The notes beneath the pieces were generated by a model. That model was not told the DNA's origin and did no database searches. It worked only from the letters and a program-made list of their open reading frames with translations. From contig NZ_VLKK01000001.1 of NCBI RefSeq assembly GCF_007830065.1, positions 124,001 through 188,000 on the forward strand: a DNA stretch of 64,000 bases, in the 5' to 3' direction. The number at the start of each line of letters is the position of its first letter. Within the stretch, counting starts at the first letter, position 1. The position numbers were made by a program, and so were the translations under genes. Shown one piece after another: positions 37,206 to 45,249 of the stretch. Source of the DNA: Sphingobium wenxiniae (GTDB taxonomy: Bacteria > Pseudomonadota > Alphaproteobacteria > Sphingomonadales > Sphingomonadaceae).

Positions 37206-38621
37206 ATGGCACGCGGCAATCGCATCTTCGCCGGTCAGAGGCTCCGTCAGCTTCGGATCGATCATCGCATGGACCAGGCCGCCATGGCGCAGGCGCTTGG
37301 GATTTCCGTATCCTATCTTAGCCAGTTGGAGAATGACGACCGGCCGCTCACCGCCAAGGTGAAGGCAGCACTCGCCAGCGCCTTCCCGACCGACTGGGCG
37401 AGTTTCGACAGCCGGGAGGAGGAGCAGCTTCTGGGCGCGTTCACCTTCGCCCTGGCGCACCCCGAATTGCCGGGCGCATTGCTGGAGCCGGAGCGGATCG
37501 AGAAGCTTCATCTCCAATTCCCCGAATTCGCAGCCCGCTATGTCGATCTCTACAACGCCCATATGCGCGCCAATGAGCGGATCAACATGATCGAGGAGGC
37601 CATCGCCAACGATCATGCCGTGCAAGCCCGCCTGCCATGGGAAGCGGCGCGCGACTGGTTCCATGAGGCGGGCAATTACGTCCATCCGCTCGATTGCCTG
37701 GCGGAGGATATGGCCGCCAGCTTCACCGCGGGGCAGGCGCTGGACGAAGGGATGCTGGTGGAAGCGCTGGCGCGGCGGCACGGTATCGAAACGCTGATCG
37801 CCGACACGCCGGACTCATCGCTTCGCACCTATAGCGCGAACGACAGGCGGCTGTTCGTCAACGCCGCCCTGCCCACCGAAAGCCGCAAGTTCATGTTGGG
37901 CCATCAGTTGATGATCCTGGAGGGGCAGACGCTGATCGCGGACATAGTGGCGAAGGCCGCCCTGTCCGTGGCGGGCGCGGACCGGCTGCTGGCCGTCGGC
38001 CTGGGCAATTATGCGGCGGGCGCATTGCTGATGCCCTATGCTCCGTTCCGGGAGGCGGCGCGGGAAAGCCGGCACGATATCGACAAGCTGGCGCGGCGCT
38101 TCGGCGTCAGTTTCGAACAGGCATGCCATCGCCTCTCGACGCTGCAAAGGCCGGGGCTGCGCGGCATTCCCTTCTTTTTCTGCCGGGTCGACATGGCGGG
38201 GAATATCACGAAGCGCCACAGCGCCACCCGGCTGCAATTCGCGCGCTTCGGCGGGGCCTGCCCGCTATGGAACGTGCATGAGGCAGTCGCCATTCCAGAC
38301 CGCATCAACGTGCAGCTTGGCGAAACGCCGGACGGGGTGCGCTATGTGTCCATGGCCAAGGGGCTGGTGAAGCCGTCCGGCAGCTACGCCCGAACGCCGC
38401 GCCGCTATGCCGTGGTGCTGGGATGCGAAGTCGCCCATGCGGCGAACTTCGTCTATGCGGACGGCCTGCGGCTGGAGGACGAGGGCGCGGCGACGCCCAT
38501 CGGCATCACCTGCCGCCTCTGCCCGCGCCAAAGCTGCGACCAGCGCGCGTTCCCGCCCGCCGACCGGCCGATCCATGTCGATCCCGACAACCGGCAGATC
38601 GTGCCCTACTGGATCGGTTGA
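37206..38621 (+). CDS. Short-chain acyl-CoA responsive regulator (RamB/PrpR/MccR family)
   Basis: A 471-residue regulator: N-terminal XRE helix-turn-helix ([24 protein letters not shown] region, residues 10-35), an ImmA/IrrE-like middle domain with [13 protein letters not shown], and a C-terminal DUF2083-type domain with the cysteine motif [16 protein letters not shown]. Relatives control propionate, glyoxylate or methylcitrate genes and are reported to sense acyl-CoA. ATG 37206 has GGAG at 37198-37201; ATG 37194 is possible. Divergent from pccB with TTTGCAAA sites between, so it very likely controls the propionate operon. Confidence 0.92.
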   Translation: MARGNRIFAGQRLRQLRIDHRMDQAAMAQALGISVSYLSQLENDDRPLTAKVKAALASAFPTDWASFDSREEEQLLGAFTFALAHPELPGALLEPERIEKLHLQFPEFAARYVDLYNAHMRANERINMIEEAIANDHAVQARLPWEAARDWFHEAGNYVHPLDCLAEDMAASFTAGQALDEGMLVEALARRHGIETLIADTPDSSLRTYSANDRRLFVNAALPTESRKFMLGHQLMILEGQTLIADIVAKAALSVAGADRLLAVGLGNYAAGALLMPYAPFREAARESRHDIDKLARRFGVSFEQACHRLSTLQRPGLRGIPFFFCRVDMAGNITKRHSATRLQFARFGGACPLWNVHEAVAIPDRINVQLGETPDGVRYVSMAKGLVKPSGSYARTPRRYAVVLGCEVAHAANFVYADGLRLEDEGAATPIGITCRLCPRQSCDQRAFPPADRPIHVDPDNRQIVPYWIG

Positions 38622-38680
38622 GCCAGTTTGATCCAATTGGCCCTGCCAGGCGGGGATCGGCTTTCCTAAAAGGGGATGCG

Positions 38681-39391
38681 ATGACATATGACGCCGCCCT
38701 TCCCGACCTGCGCGATGACCTTGCGGAACGGGGCTACGCGCGGCTGGAGAGCGCCCAGACGCTGGCGCTGCTGAATGTCGCGTCGGATGCATGGGAGAGT
38801 TTCGCGGCAAGCTGGAACGATCTTGGCTCCGATCTCTACATGGCGGACGGAGGGCGCTACCGCCGCCGCCGTCACGCGGCTTTCCGCTGCGAGGACGGAG
38901 TCTTCATCCGCAAGCCGCATCAGCCGCATTTCCAGAGCCGCGATTATAATCCGCTGAACGGCGACGTGCAGCGCTGGTTCGATCCAGTAGCGGACGCAAC
39001 GGCGGACGGCGCCGTGATGCAGGCCGTCTTCGCGCTGTGCGCGCGGGCATTTGCGGAGCGCGGCGCGCCGTCCTGGCATGTCGAGGCGCATCAGTTCCGT
39101 ATCGAAACCGGCAAGGATGAGACAGGCAGGCCCACGCCCGAAGGATTGCATCGGGACGGCGTAGACTGGGTCTTCGTGATGCTGATCGAACGCCGCAATG
39201 TACGCGAGGGCGTTACCCGTATCGGCGCGCCGGACGGAACCGGGCTGGGCGAGTTCACGCTGGCCCTGCCGGGCGACGCGGTGCTGATCGACGATCGCCG
39301 CATCCTGCACGGCGTCACGGAAATCCATGCCGTCGATCCCGAACGGCCCGCCTGGCGGGATGCCCTGGTCGTGACGTTCGCGGCGGAATAA
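38681..39391 (+). CDS. 2-oxoglutarate/Fe(II) dioxygenase family protein
   Basis: A 236-residue protein of the 2OG-Fe dioxygenase (BsmA-like) family. The metal ligands are visible: HRDGVDW gives the His-x-Asp pair and ILHGVTEI the distal His, with a 2OG-binding Arg likely near the C-terminus (PERPAWRDALVVTF). The ATG at 38681 follows AAAGGGG. It starts 59 bases after the acyl-CoA regulator on the same strand. Members of this family include amino-acid hydroxylases; the substrate here is unknown. Confidence 0.82.
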   Translation: MTYDAALPDLRDDLAERGYARLESAQTLALLNVASDAWESFAASWNDLGSDLYMADGGRYRRRRHAAFRCEDGVFIRKPHQPHFQSRDYNPLNGDVQRWFDPVADATADGAVMQAVFALCARAFAERGAPSWHVEAHQFRIETGKDETGRPTPEGLHRDGVDWVFVMLIERRNVREGVTRIGAPDGTGLGEFTLALPGDAVLIDDRRILHGVTEIHAVDPERPAWRDALVVTFAAE

Positions 39392-39393
39392 GC

Positions 39394-40740
39394 CTATTTC
39401 AGCAGCACCAGCTCCTCTGCCATGCTTGGGTGGAGGGCGACCGTATCGTCGAACTGCTGCTTGGTAAGGCCCGCCTTGACCGCGATGGCCGCGGCTTGCA
39501 GGATTTCGGGCGCATCGGGACCGATCATGTGGAGGCCGACGACGCGGTCGGTGGTGGCGTCCACCACCATCTTGTAGAGCGCCCTTTCCTCCCGGCCCGC
39601 CAGCACATTCTTCATCGGGCGGAAGTCGGATGTGTAGACCTTGACCGTGCCGAGCTTGTTCTTCGCCTGCGCCTCGGTCAGGCCCACGCCCGCGAGCGGC
39701 GGATCGCTGAACACGGCGGAGGGCACGCAGTCATAATCGACCGTGCGAGGGTTGCCGCCGAACACGGTGTCGGCAAAGGCATGGCCTTCGCGAATGGCGA
39801 CGGGGGTGAGTTGCAACCGATCGGTCACGTCGCCCACCGCATAGATGCTCTCGCAACTGGTACGGCTATGATCGTCGACCTTGATCGCGCCCTTTTCGTT
39901 GACTTCCACGCCCGCATTTTCGAGGCCAAGCCCATCGGTATGGGGCCGTCGCCCGGCCGCGAACAAAACGACATCGCAAGGGATCGGATCGCCGTCCTTG
40001 AAATGGACGCAGAGGGTGCCGTCATCCATCTTTTCGATCTTGTCCAACTGCGCGTTGAAGCGGAACTGGATGCCCTTCCCCATGGAAATCTGCATCAGCC
40101 GGTCGCGGACGCTTTCGTCATAGCCGCGCAGCAGCGTCGAGGAGCGGTTTACCAGCGTCACCTGACTGCCGAACTGGTGGAAGATGCCCGCGAACTCATT
40201 GGCGATATAGCCGCCGCCGACGATGGCGAGACGCCTGGGGCACGCCTCCAGATGGAACATTTCGTTGGAGGTGATGCCATGCTCCGCCCCTTCGATTTCC
40301 GGGACGACCGGCCAAGCGCCGGTGGCGATCAGGATATGTTTCGCCGTGACTTCGCGCCCGCTGGCGAGGTGCACCGAATGCGGGCCGGTGATGGCGGCGC
40401 GTTCGGGGATCAGTTCGACCTGATGGCTGTCGAGCGTGTTCTTGTATAGCCCCTCCAGCCGATCCACTTCGGCCAGCACATTGTCGCGCAGCGTCGGCCA
40501 TTCGAAGCCGCAATCGGGCACATTCCAGCCGAAACGGCGCGCATCCTTCAAGTCTTCGGCGAAATGCGCACCATAGACGAGCAGCTTCTTGGGCACGCAG
40601 CCCCGGATGACGCAGGTGCCCCCGACCCGATATTCCTCCGCCACCGCGACCTTCGCGCCATGACCGGCGGCGACCCGCGAGGCGCGCACGCCGCCCGATC
40701 CCGCGCCAATGACGAAAAGGTCGAAATCATAGTCGCTCAT
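39394..40740 (-). CDS. gor: Glutathione-disulfide reductase
   Basis: A 448-residue FAD/NADPH oxidoreductase. FAD motif GAGSGGVRASRVAA; redox-active cysteines C43 and C48 in GGTCVIRGCVPKK; NADPH motif VGGGYIANEFAGIF; C-terminal HPSMAEE with the catalytic His. RGCVPKK and VRASR mark glutathione reductase apart from dihydrolipoamide dehydrogenase. ATG 40740 has GGAGG five bases upstream; an ATG four codons earlier is weaker. Convergent with the dioxygenase gene, which ends two bases away. Confidence 0.94.
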   Translation of the reverse strand: MSDYDFDLFVIGAGSGGVRASRVAAGHGAKVAVAEEYRVGGTCVIRGCVPKKLLVYGAHFAEDLKDARRFGWNVPDCGFEWPTLRDNVLAEVDRLEGLYKNTLDSHQVELIPERAAITGPHSVHLASGREVTAKHILIATGAWPVVPEIEGAEHGITSNEMFHLEACPRRLAIVGGGYIANEFAGIFHQFGSQVTLVNRSSTLLRGYDESVRDRLMQISMGKGIQFRFNAQLDKIEKMDDGTLCVHFKDGDPIPCDVVLFAAGRRPHTDGLGLENAGVEVNEKGAIKVDDHSRTSCESIYAVGDVTDRLQLTPVAIREGHAFADTVFGGNPRTVDYDCVPSAVFSDPPLAGVGLTEAQAKNKLGTVKVYTSDFRPMKNVLAGREERALYKMVVDATTDRVVGLHMIGPDAPEILQAAAIAVKAGLTKQQFDDTVALHPSMAEELVLLK

Positions 40741-40907
40741 GCAAGCCTCCACTGGGTATGCCGCGCATATGACGGCACCCCGGCGGAGTTACAAACAGCT
40801 TTTATGTGGCTGTGGGTGGAAGGCGGACGTTGCAGCCTCCCTTCTTCCGCCAGGCCGACGAAAGCGGGCATCTCTTTTCTTCGTAGGCACGACCTAGCCT
40901 AAGTGAA

Positions 40908-40927
40908 ATCCCAGCTTTCGCTGGGAT
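40908..40927. repeat. Short palindromic repeat
   Basis: ATCCCAGC (40908-40915), loop TTTC, GCTGGGAT (40920-40927): a perfect 8-base stem with a 4-base loop in the 236-base gap between gor and pgi. This type of sequence is known as a dispersed palindrome in many alphaproteobacterial genomes. Nothing else is recognised in the gap. Confidence 0.55.
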
Positions 40928-40976
40928 GACGGACATTGAATGGCGAAAAACGGCCGCAATCAGCCCGCCGCAATCC

Positions 40977-42482
40977 CTACCCGCCGCCCAAAGCGATGCC
41001 GATCAGCGCCATGGTGGACGGATCGAAACCCTTCGGCCCATCCGCCTCGATGGATTTGGCGATTTCCTTGCCCAGCTCCACGCCGAACTGGTCGAAAGGG
41101 TTGATGCCCATCAGCACGGCATTGGCGAATGTGCGATGCTCGTAAAAGGCGATGAGCGCGCCCAGCGCCTCCGGCGTCACGTCCTCCATCAGAATGGTCG
41201 TGGAGGGGCGATTGCCTGGATAGGCCCGCGCGGGATCGTCGGGATTGTCGCGCCCGCGCATCAGCGCCGCTCCCTGCGCAAAGCAGTTGACCAGCAGCGC
41301 CCGGTGATGCGCCGGATCGAGCGCATGGCCCGGCTCGATCGAGGCGACGAACTCGACCGGCGTCAGGATCGTGCCCTGGTGGAGAAGCTGGAACACGGCA
41401 TGTTGCGCGTCTGTCCCCACGCCGCCCCAGGTGATCGGCGCGGTGGGACCATCCACCGGATCGCCTTCCCGCGTGACGCTCTTGCCGTTGCTCTCCATCT
41501 CGAGCTGCTGGAGATAGGAGGGGAGCAGCCGCAGCCGCTCGTCATAGGCGAACAGCGCGCGGGTCTGGCAACCCATCACCCGCGTATAATATTGGTCGGC
41601 GAAGGCAGCGATCAGCGGCGCATTCTCATGCGGGGCGGAGAGGCGGAAATGCCGATCCATGGCGGCCGCGCCTTCCAGCAGGCTTTCGAAGGCGTCCCAT
41701 CCCAGTGCTAGCGCCGCCGGGAAACCGATGGAGGACCAGAGCGAATAGCGCCCGCCCACGCTTTCGGAGAAAGGCAGGATGCGCGTTTCGTCGACGCCCC
41801 ATTCTATCGCCTTGTCCGGCGAAGCGGTCAGCGCCACGACACGGCCATAGGGGTCGTCCACGCCCGCTTCCACCATCCAGTTGATCGCGCTCGCCGCGTT
41901 CAGCATGGTTTCGGTCGTGGTGAAGGTCTTGGACGCGATGGCGATCAATGTCGTGTGCGGATCGAAGCTGCTGATCGCCCGCTCCAGCGCGGTGCCATCC
42001 ACATTGGAGACGATGGCGACATCATAGCGCAGACCGTCGCCGCCCAGCGCATCGACGATCAGGTCGGGTCCCAGCGCGGAACCGCCGATCCCGATATGCA
42101 GGATATGGCGGATCGGACCCAGCGCCTCCGCCTCTATGGCGTCGATCAGGGCGCGCATCCGGGCATGGAACATCCGCGCCCGCGCGACGCTGTCGGCATT
42201 GCCCTGGCCCCGCTCGGCGGGATGCTCGGCGGCGCGGCCTTCGCTGTTGTTGACGGGCTTTCCGGCGAACAATGCCTCGCGCCAGCCGGTGAAATCCCGC
42301 TCCTGCGCCAGCGTCAGGAAGGCATCCATCAGATCGTCCGTCAGATGCGTCTTCGACCAGTCGAACCGGATCGGCCCCTGCGTCAGCACGAAGCGGGACA
42401 GCCGGTCGGGATCGGCCGTGAAGATGGACTTGAGGTCAGCTTGCGGAAGGCGCGCGATGGCGGCCTGTGCAGGAGACGGCAT
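40977..42482 (-). CDS. pgi: Glucose-6-phosphate isomerase
   Basis: A 501-residue cytosolic enzyme interconverting glucose-6-phosphate and fructose-6-phosphate. Family motifs: HIGIGGSALGPDL and SKTFTTTETM (phosphate binding), SVGGRYSLWSSIGF (signature 1 region, catalytic Arg), GGVGTDAQHAVFQLLHQG, and the C-terminal Lys in LGKEIAKSIE. The protein is slightly shorter than E. coli Pgi (549). In sphingomonads it serves the Entner-Doudoroff and pentose routes. Divergent from lepB across 176 bases. Confidence 0.95.
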   Translation of the reverse strand: MPSPAQAAIARLPQADLKSIFTADPDRLSRFVLTQGPIRFDWSKTHLTDDLMDAFLTLAQERDFTGWREALFAGKPVNNSEGRAAEHPAERGQGNADSVARARMFHARMRALIDAIEAEALGPIRHILHIGIGGSALGPDLIVDALGGDGLRYDVAIVSNVDGTALERAISSFDPHTTLIAIASKTFTTTETMLNAASAINWMVEAGVDDPYGRVVALTASPDKAIEWGVDETRILPFSESVGGRYSLWSSIGFPAALALGWDAFESLLEGAAAMDRHFRLSAPHENAPLIAAFADQYYTRVMGCQTRALFAYDERLRLLPSYLQQLEMESNGKSVTREGDPVDGPTAPITWGGVGTDAQHAVFQLLHQGTILTPVEFVASIEPGHALDPAHHRALLVNCFAQGAALMRGRDNPDDPARAYPGNRPSTTILMEDVTPEALGALIAFYEHRTFANAVLMGINPFDQFGVELGKEIAKSIEADGPKGFDPSTMALIGIALGGG

Positions 42483-42658
42483 GGGGAAATCCTCTTGTGA
42501 CGTTGGCGATACCGACGCGGCGCCTGTCGATTCTTTCCCTCTTTAGTCAAAGACGGGACCATTTGCATCGGTGCCCGTGCTTGACGCGGCTCATTCAAGC
42601 CCGCAAAAGCCGCGACAGGCCGCTTTGCCGGCATCACGAAGGGACACATCGAACGAGC

Positions 42659-43483
42659 ATGAGCGCAAAATCCGAAACGCGGGATTTCCTCTGGTTTCTC
42701 GCAAAGCTGGCGGTGTTCGTCTTTGTCCTGCGGAGCTTCATCGTTTCGCCGTTCAATATTCCATCGGAATCGATGCAGCCGCGCCTGCTGATCGGCGATT
42801 ACCTGCTGGTGGCGAAATGGCCCTATGGCTATTCGCGCTATTCCCTGCCTTTCGGCGTGCCGCTGATCCCCGGCCGCATCTTCGCCTCGACGCCGGAACG
42901 CGGCGACGTGGCGGTGTTCAAGGCGCCGCCCAGCCAGAAGAATGATTATATCAAGCGCGTGATCGGCCTGCCCGGCGACATGATTTCCGTGCGCGGCGGC
43001 ACGGTCTACCTGAACGGACAGGCCATACCGAAGAAGCGTGTCGCCGATCTGGTGATCCCCGTCACGCCCAATATGGTGGACGCGGCGCAGAAGGAGGGCA
43101 GCCCCTCCCCCTGCTATCGCCCGACATTCGAGGAAGCCGCGCCCGGCGGCGGACGCCAGTGCCGCTATCCGCAATATCGCGAGACGCTGCCCAACGGGAA
43201 AAGCTATAATGTGCTGGATCTCGTGCCCGATGGCGCGGCCGACGATCGCGATACGGTGGTCGTGCCCGAAGGCCATCTGTTCATGATGGGCGACAATCGC
43301 GACCGTAGCGCCGACAGCCGCTTTCCGGCGGTCGACGGCGGCGGCATCGGCCTGGTCCCGGAGGAAAATCTGGTGGGCAAGGCGATGATCTCCGTCTTCT
43401 CGACCGACGGCAGCGCCAACTGGTTCCTGCCGTGGACCTGGTTCACCGCCGCACGATGGAGCCGGATCGGGGAAGGCTTTTGA
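42659..43483 (+). CDS. lepB: Signal peptidase I
   Basis: A 274-residue membrane protease that removes Sec/Tat signal peptides. One N-terminal membrane helix (about 11-32), nucleophile Ser in NIPSESMQPRLLIGDYLLV, general-base Lys in NDYIKRVIGLPGD, and the box E region MMGDNRDRSADSR. ATG 42659 fits the family N-terminus; the long frame upstream to 42467 lies in the promoter region. First gene of the classic lepB-rnc-era order. Confidence 0.95.
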   Translation: MSAKSETRDFLWFLAKLAVFVFVLRSFIVSPFNIPSESMQPRLLIGDYLLVAKWPYGYSRYSLPFGVPLIPGRIFASTPERGDVAVFKAPPSQKNDYIKRVIGLPGDMISVRGGTVYLNGQAIPKKRVADLVIPVTPNMVDAAQKEGSPSPCYRPTFEEAAPGGGRQCRYPQYRETLPNGKSYNVLDLVPDGAADDRDTVVVPEGHLFMMGDNRDRSADSRFPAVDGGGIGLVPEENLVGKAMISVFSTDGSANWFLPWTWFTAARWSRIGEGF

Positions 43484-44151
43484 CCAAGCCCGACACGGCG
43501 GCGTGGCTGAGCGCCCTCATTGGGCGCGCGCCGCGCGATGAGGGGCGGTTTCGACAGGCGCTGACCCATGGCAGCGCCAATGCCGCCAATTATGAACGGC
43601 TGGAGTTCCTGGGCGACCGGGTGCTGGGGCTGCTGATTTCCGAATGGCTCTATGACCGCTTTTCAGACGAGCCGGAAGGGAAACTATCCCGCCGGTTCAA
43701 TGCGCTGGTGTCCGGGGAAACCTGTGCCGAGATCGCGCGTGGGGCGGGCGTGCCCACCCATCTCGTGCTGGGCAAACAGGCGCGCGACGACGGCGCGAAC
43801 GACAGCGACAATGTGCTGGGCGACGTGATGGAGGCGCTGATCGGCGCGCTCTATCTGGAAGGCGGGCTGGACGAAGCGCGCACGCTGGTGCGGCGGCTCT
43901 GGGGCAACCGGGTCGACACGCAGACCAGCGCGCCCCGCCATCCCAAGTCCACGCTCCAGGAATGGGCCGCCGCCAACCGGCGCAAGCCGCCCGAATATGT
44001 GATGACTGACCGATCCGGCCCGCATCATGCGCTGCGCTTCACCGTCACCGTCTCGATCAAGGGCGCGGGCGAGGCGAGCGCCACGGGCGGATCGAAGCAG
44101 GAGGCGGAAACCGCCGCTGCAAAGGCGCTGCTGGAAAAGCTGATGGGCTGA
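43480..44151 (+). CDS. rnc: Ribonuclease III
   Basis: A 223-residue double-strand RNA endonuclease for rRNA and mRNA processing. Signature ERLEFLGDRVLGL and the second acidic helix DVMEALIGALYLEGG, followed by a C-terminal dsRNA-binding domain (KSTLQEWAAANRRKPPEY; SKQEAETAAAKALL). TTG 43480 overlaps the lepB stop (TTGA) and has GGGGA six bases upstream; upstream in-frame ATGs (43432, 43456) lie inside lepB. Confidence 0.94.
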   Translation: MTKPDTAAWLSALIGRAPRDEGRFRQALTHGSANAANYERLEFLGDRVLGLLISEWLYDRFSDEPEGKLSRRFNALVSGETCAEIARGAGVPTHLVLGKQARDDGANDSDNVLGDVMEALIGALYLEGGLDEARTLVRRLWGNRVDTQTSAPRHPKSTLQEWAAANRRKPPEYVMTDRSGPHHALRFTVTVSIKGAGEASATGGSKQEAETAAAKALLEKLMG

Positions 44152-44224
44152 AAGCCTGTCGTCGTCGCAATTTTTGGATTAAGCAGAAACAGCCGCGCCG
44201 ACATGCGGATGAATGGAGTTTTGA

Positions 44225-45133
44225 TTGACGGTTGACCTCAATAACCAGCGCTGCGGCGTGGTTGCCATTGTTGGCGCTCCCAATGCGGGCAAGTCCACGC
44301 TCGTCAACGCGCTGGTGGGGCAGAAGGTGGCGATCACCAGTCCCAAGGCGCAGACCACCCGCACCCGCGTCATGGGCGTCGCGATAGAGGGCGACGCGCA
44401 GATCGTGCTGGTCGACACGCCCGGCATCTTCCAGCCCAGGCGGCGGCTGGACCGCGCCATGGTGCAGGCGGCATGGGGCGGCGCGCAGGGGGCGGACCTG
44501 ATCGCGCTGATCGTCGATGGCAAGGCGGGACTGGGACCGAAGGTCGAACCGATCATCGAAGCCCTATCCGCCCGGTCGGAACGCAAATGGCTGATCCTCA
44601 ACAAGGTCGACATCGCCGCGAAGGACAAGCTGCTGGTCCATACCCAGAAGCTGAACGACGCGCTGGGCTTCGAGGAGATTTTCTTCGTCAGCGCCGCGAC
44701 CGGGGACGGCCTGCCCGAACTCAAGTCCGCTTTCGCCGCCGCGATGCCGGAAGGGCCATGGCACTTCCCGGAGGATCAGGTTTCCGACGCCACCGACCGC
44801 ATGATGGCCGCCGAAATCACACGCGAGCAGCTCTATCACCAGCTCCACGCCGAATTGCCCTATGCAGCCGCCGTCGATACGGAGAAATATACCGAGCGCG
44901 AGGATGGATCGGTGGAAATCCACCAGCAGATACTCGTCGGCCGTCCCACCCAGCGGGCCATCGTGCTGGGCAAGGGCGGGCAGCGGCTCAAGGAAATCGG
45001 GTCGAAGGCACGGGCCGAGTTGTCCGCCCTGCTGGGCTGCCGGGTCCACCTCTACCTCCACGTCAAGGTGAAGGAGGATTGGGAGGAAGATCGCGGGATT
45101 TACCGGGATATCGGGCTGGACTGGGTCGATTGA
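44225..45133 (+). CDS. era: GTPase Era
   Basis: A 302-residue GTPase needed for 16S rRNA maturation and 30S assembly. G1 GAPNAGKS, G3 DTPG, G4 NKVD, then a C-terminal KH domain with GKGGQRLKEIG. The start is TTG 44225, with GGAG six bases upstream at 44215-44218. Co-transcribed with lepB and rnc, as in many bacteria, 73 bases after rnc. Confidence 0.95.
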   Translation: MTVDLNNQRCGVVAIVGAPNAGKSTLVNALVGQKVAITSPKAQTTRTRVMGVAIEGDAQIVLVDTPGIFQPRRRLDRAMVQAAWGGAQGADLIALIVDGKAGLGPKVEPIIEALSARSERKWLILNKVDIAAKDKLLVHTQKLNDALGFEEIFFVSAATGDGLPELKSAFAAAMPEGPWHFPEDQVSDATDRMMAAEITREQLYHQLHAELPYAAAVDTEKYTEREDGSVEIHQQILVGRPTQRAIVLGKGGQRLKEIGSKARAELSALLGCRVHLYLHVKVKEDWEEDRGIYRDIGLDWVD

Positions 45134-45212
45134 ATTTCCGGACCTGCGGAACCAGTCTCATCGACCATGTCAGGGCGCGGCGGGCTTGTCGGACACGGGA
45201 AGCAATGATGGC

Positions 45213-45241
45213 GGCGGGATCGATCCGGGCGCGATCCCGCC
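45213..45241. terminator. Putative bidirectional hairpin between era and topA
   Basis: GGCGGGATCG (45213-45222) pairs perfectly with CGATCCCGCC (45232-45241) around a 9-base loop, between convergent genes. No T run follows on the plus strand, so its role as terminator is only probable. Confidence 0.4.
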
Positions 45242-45249
45242 GAGCATGA

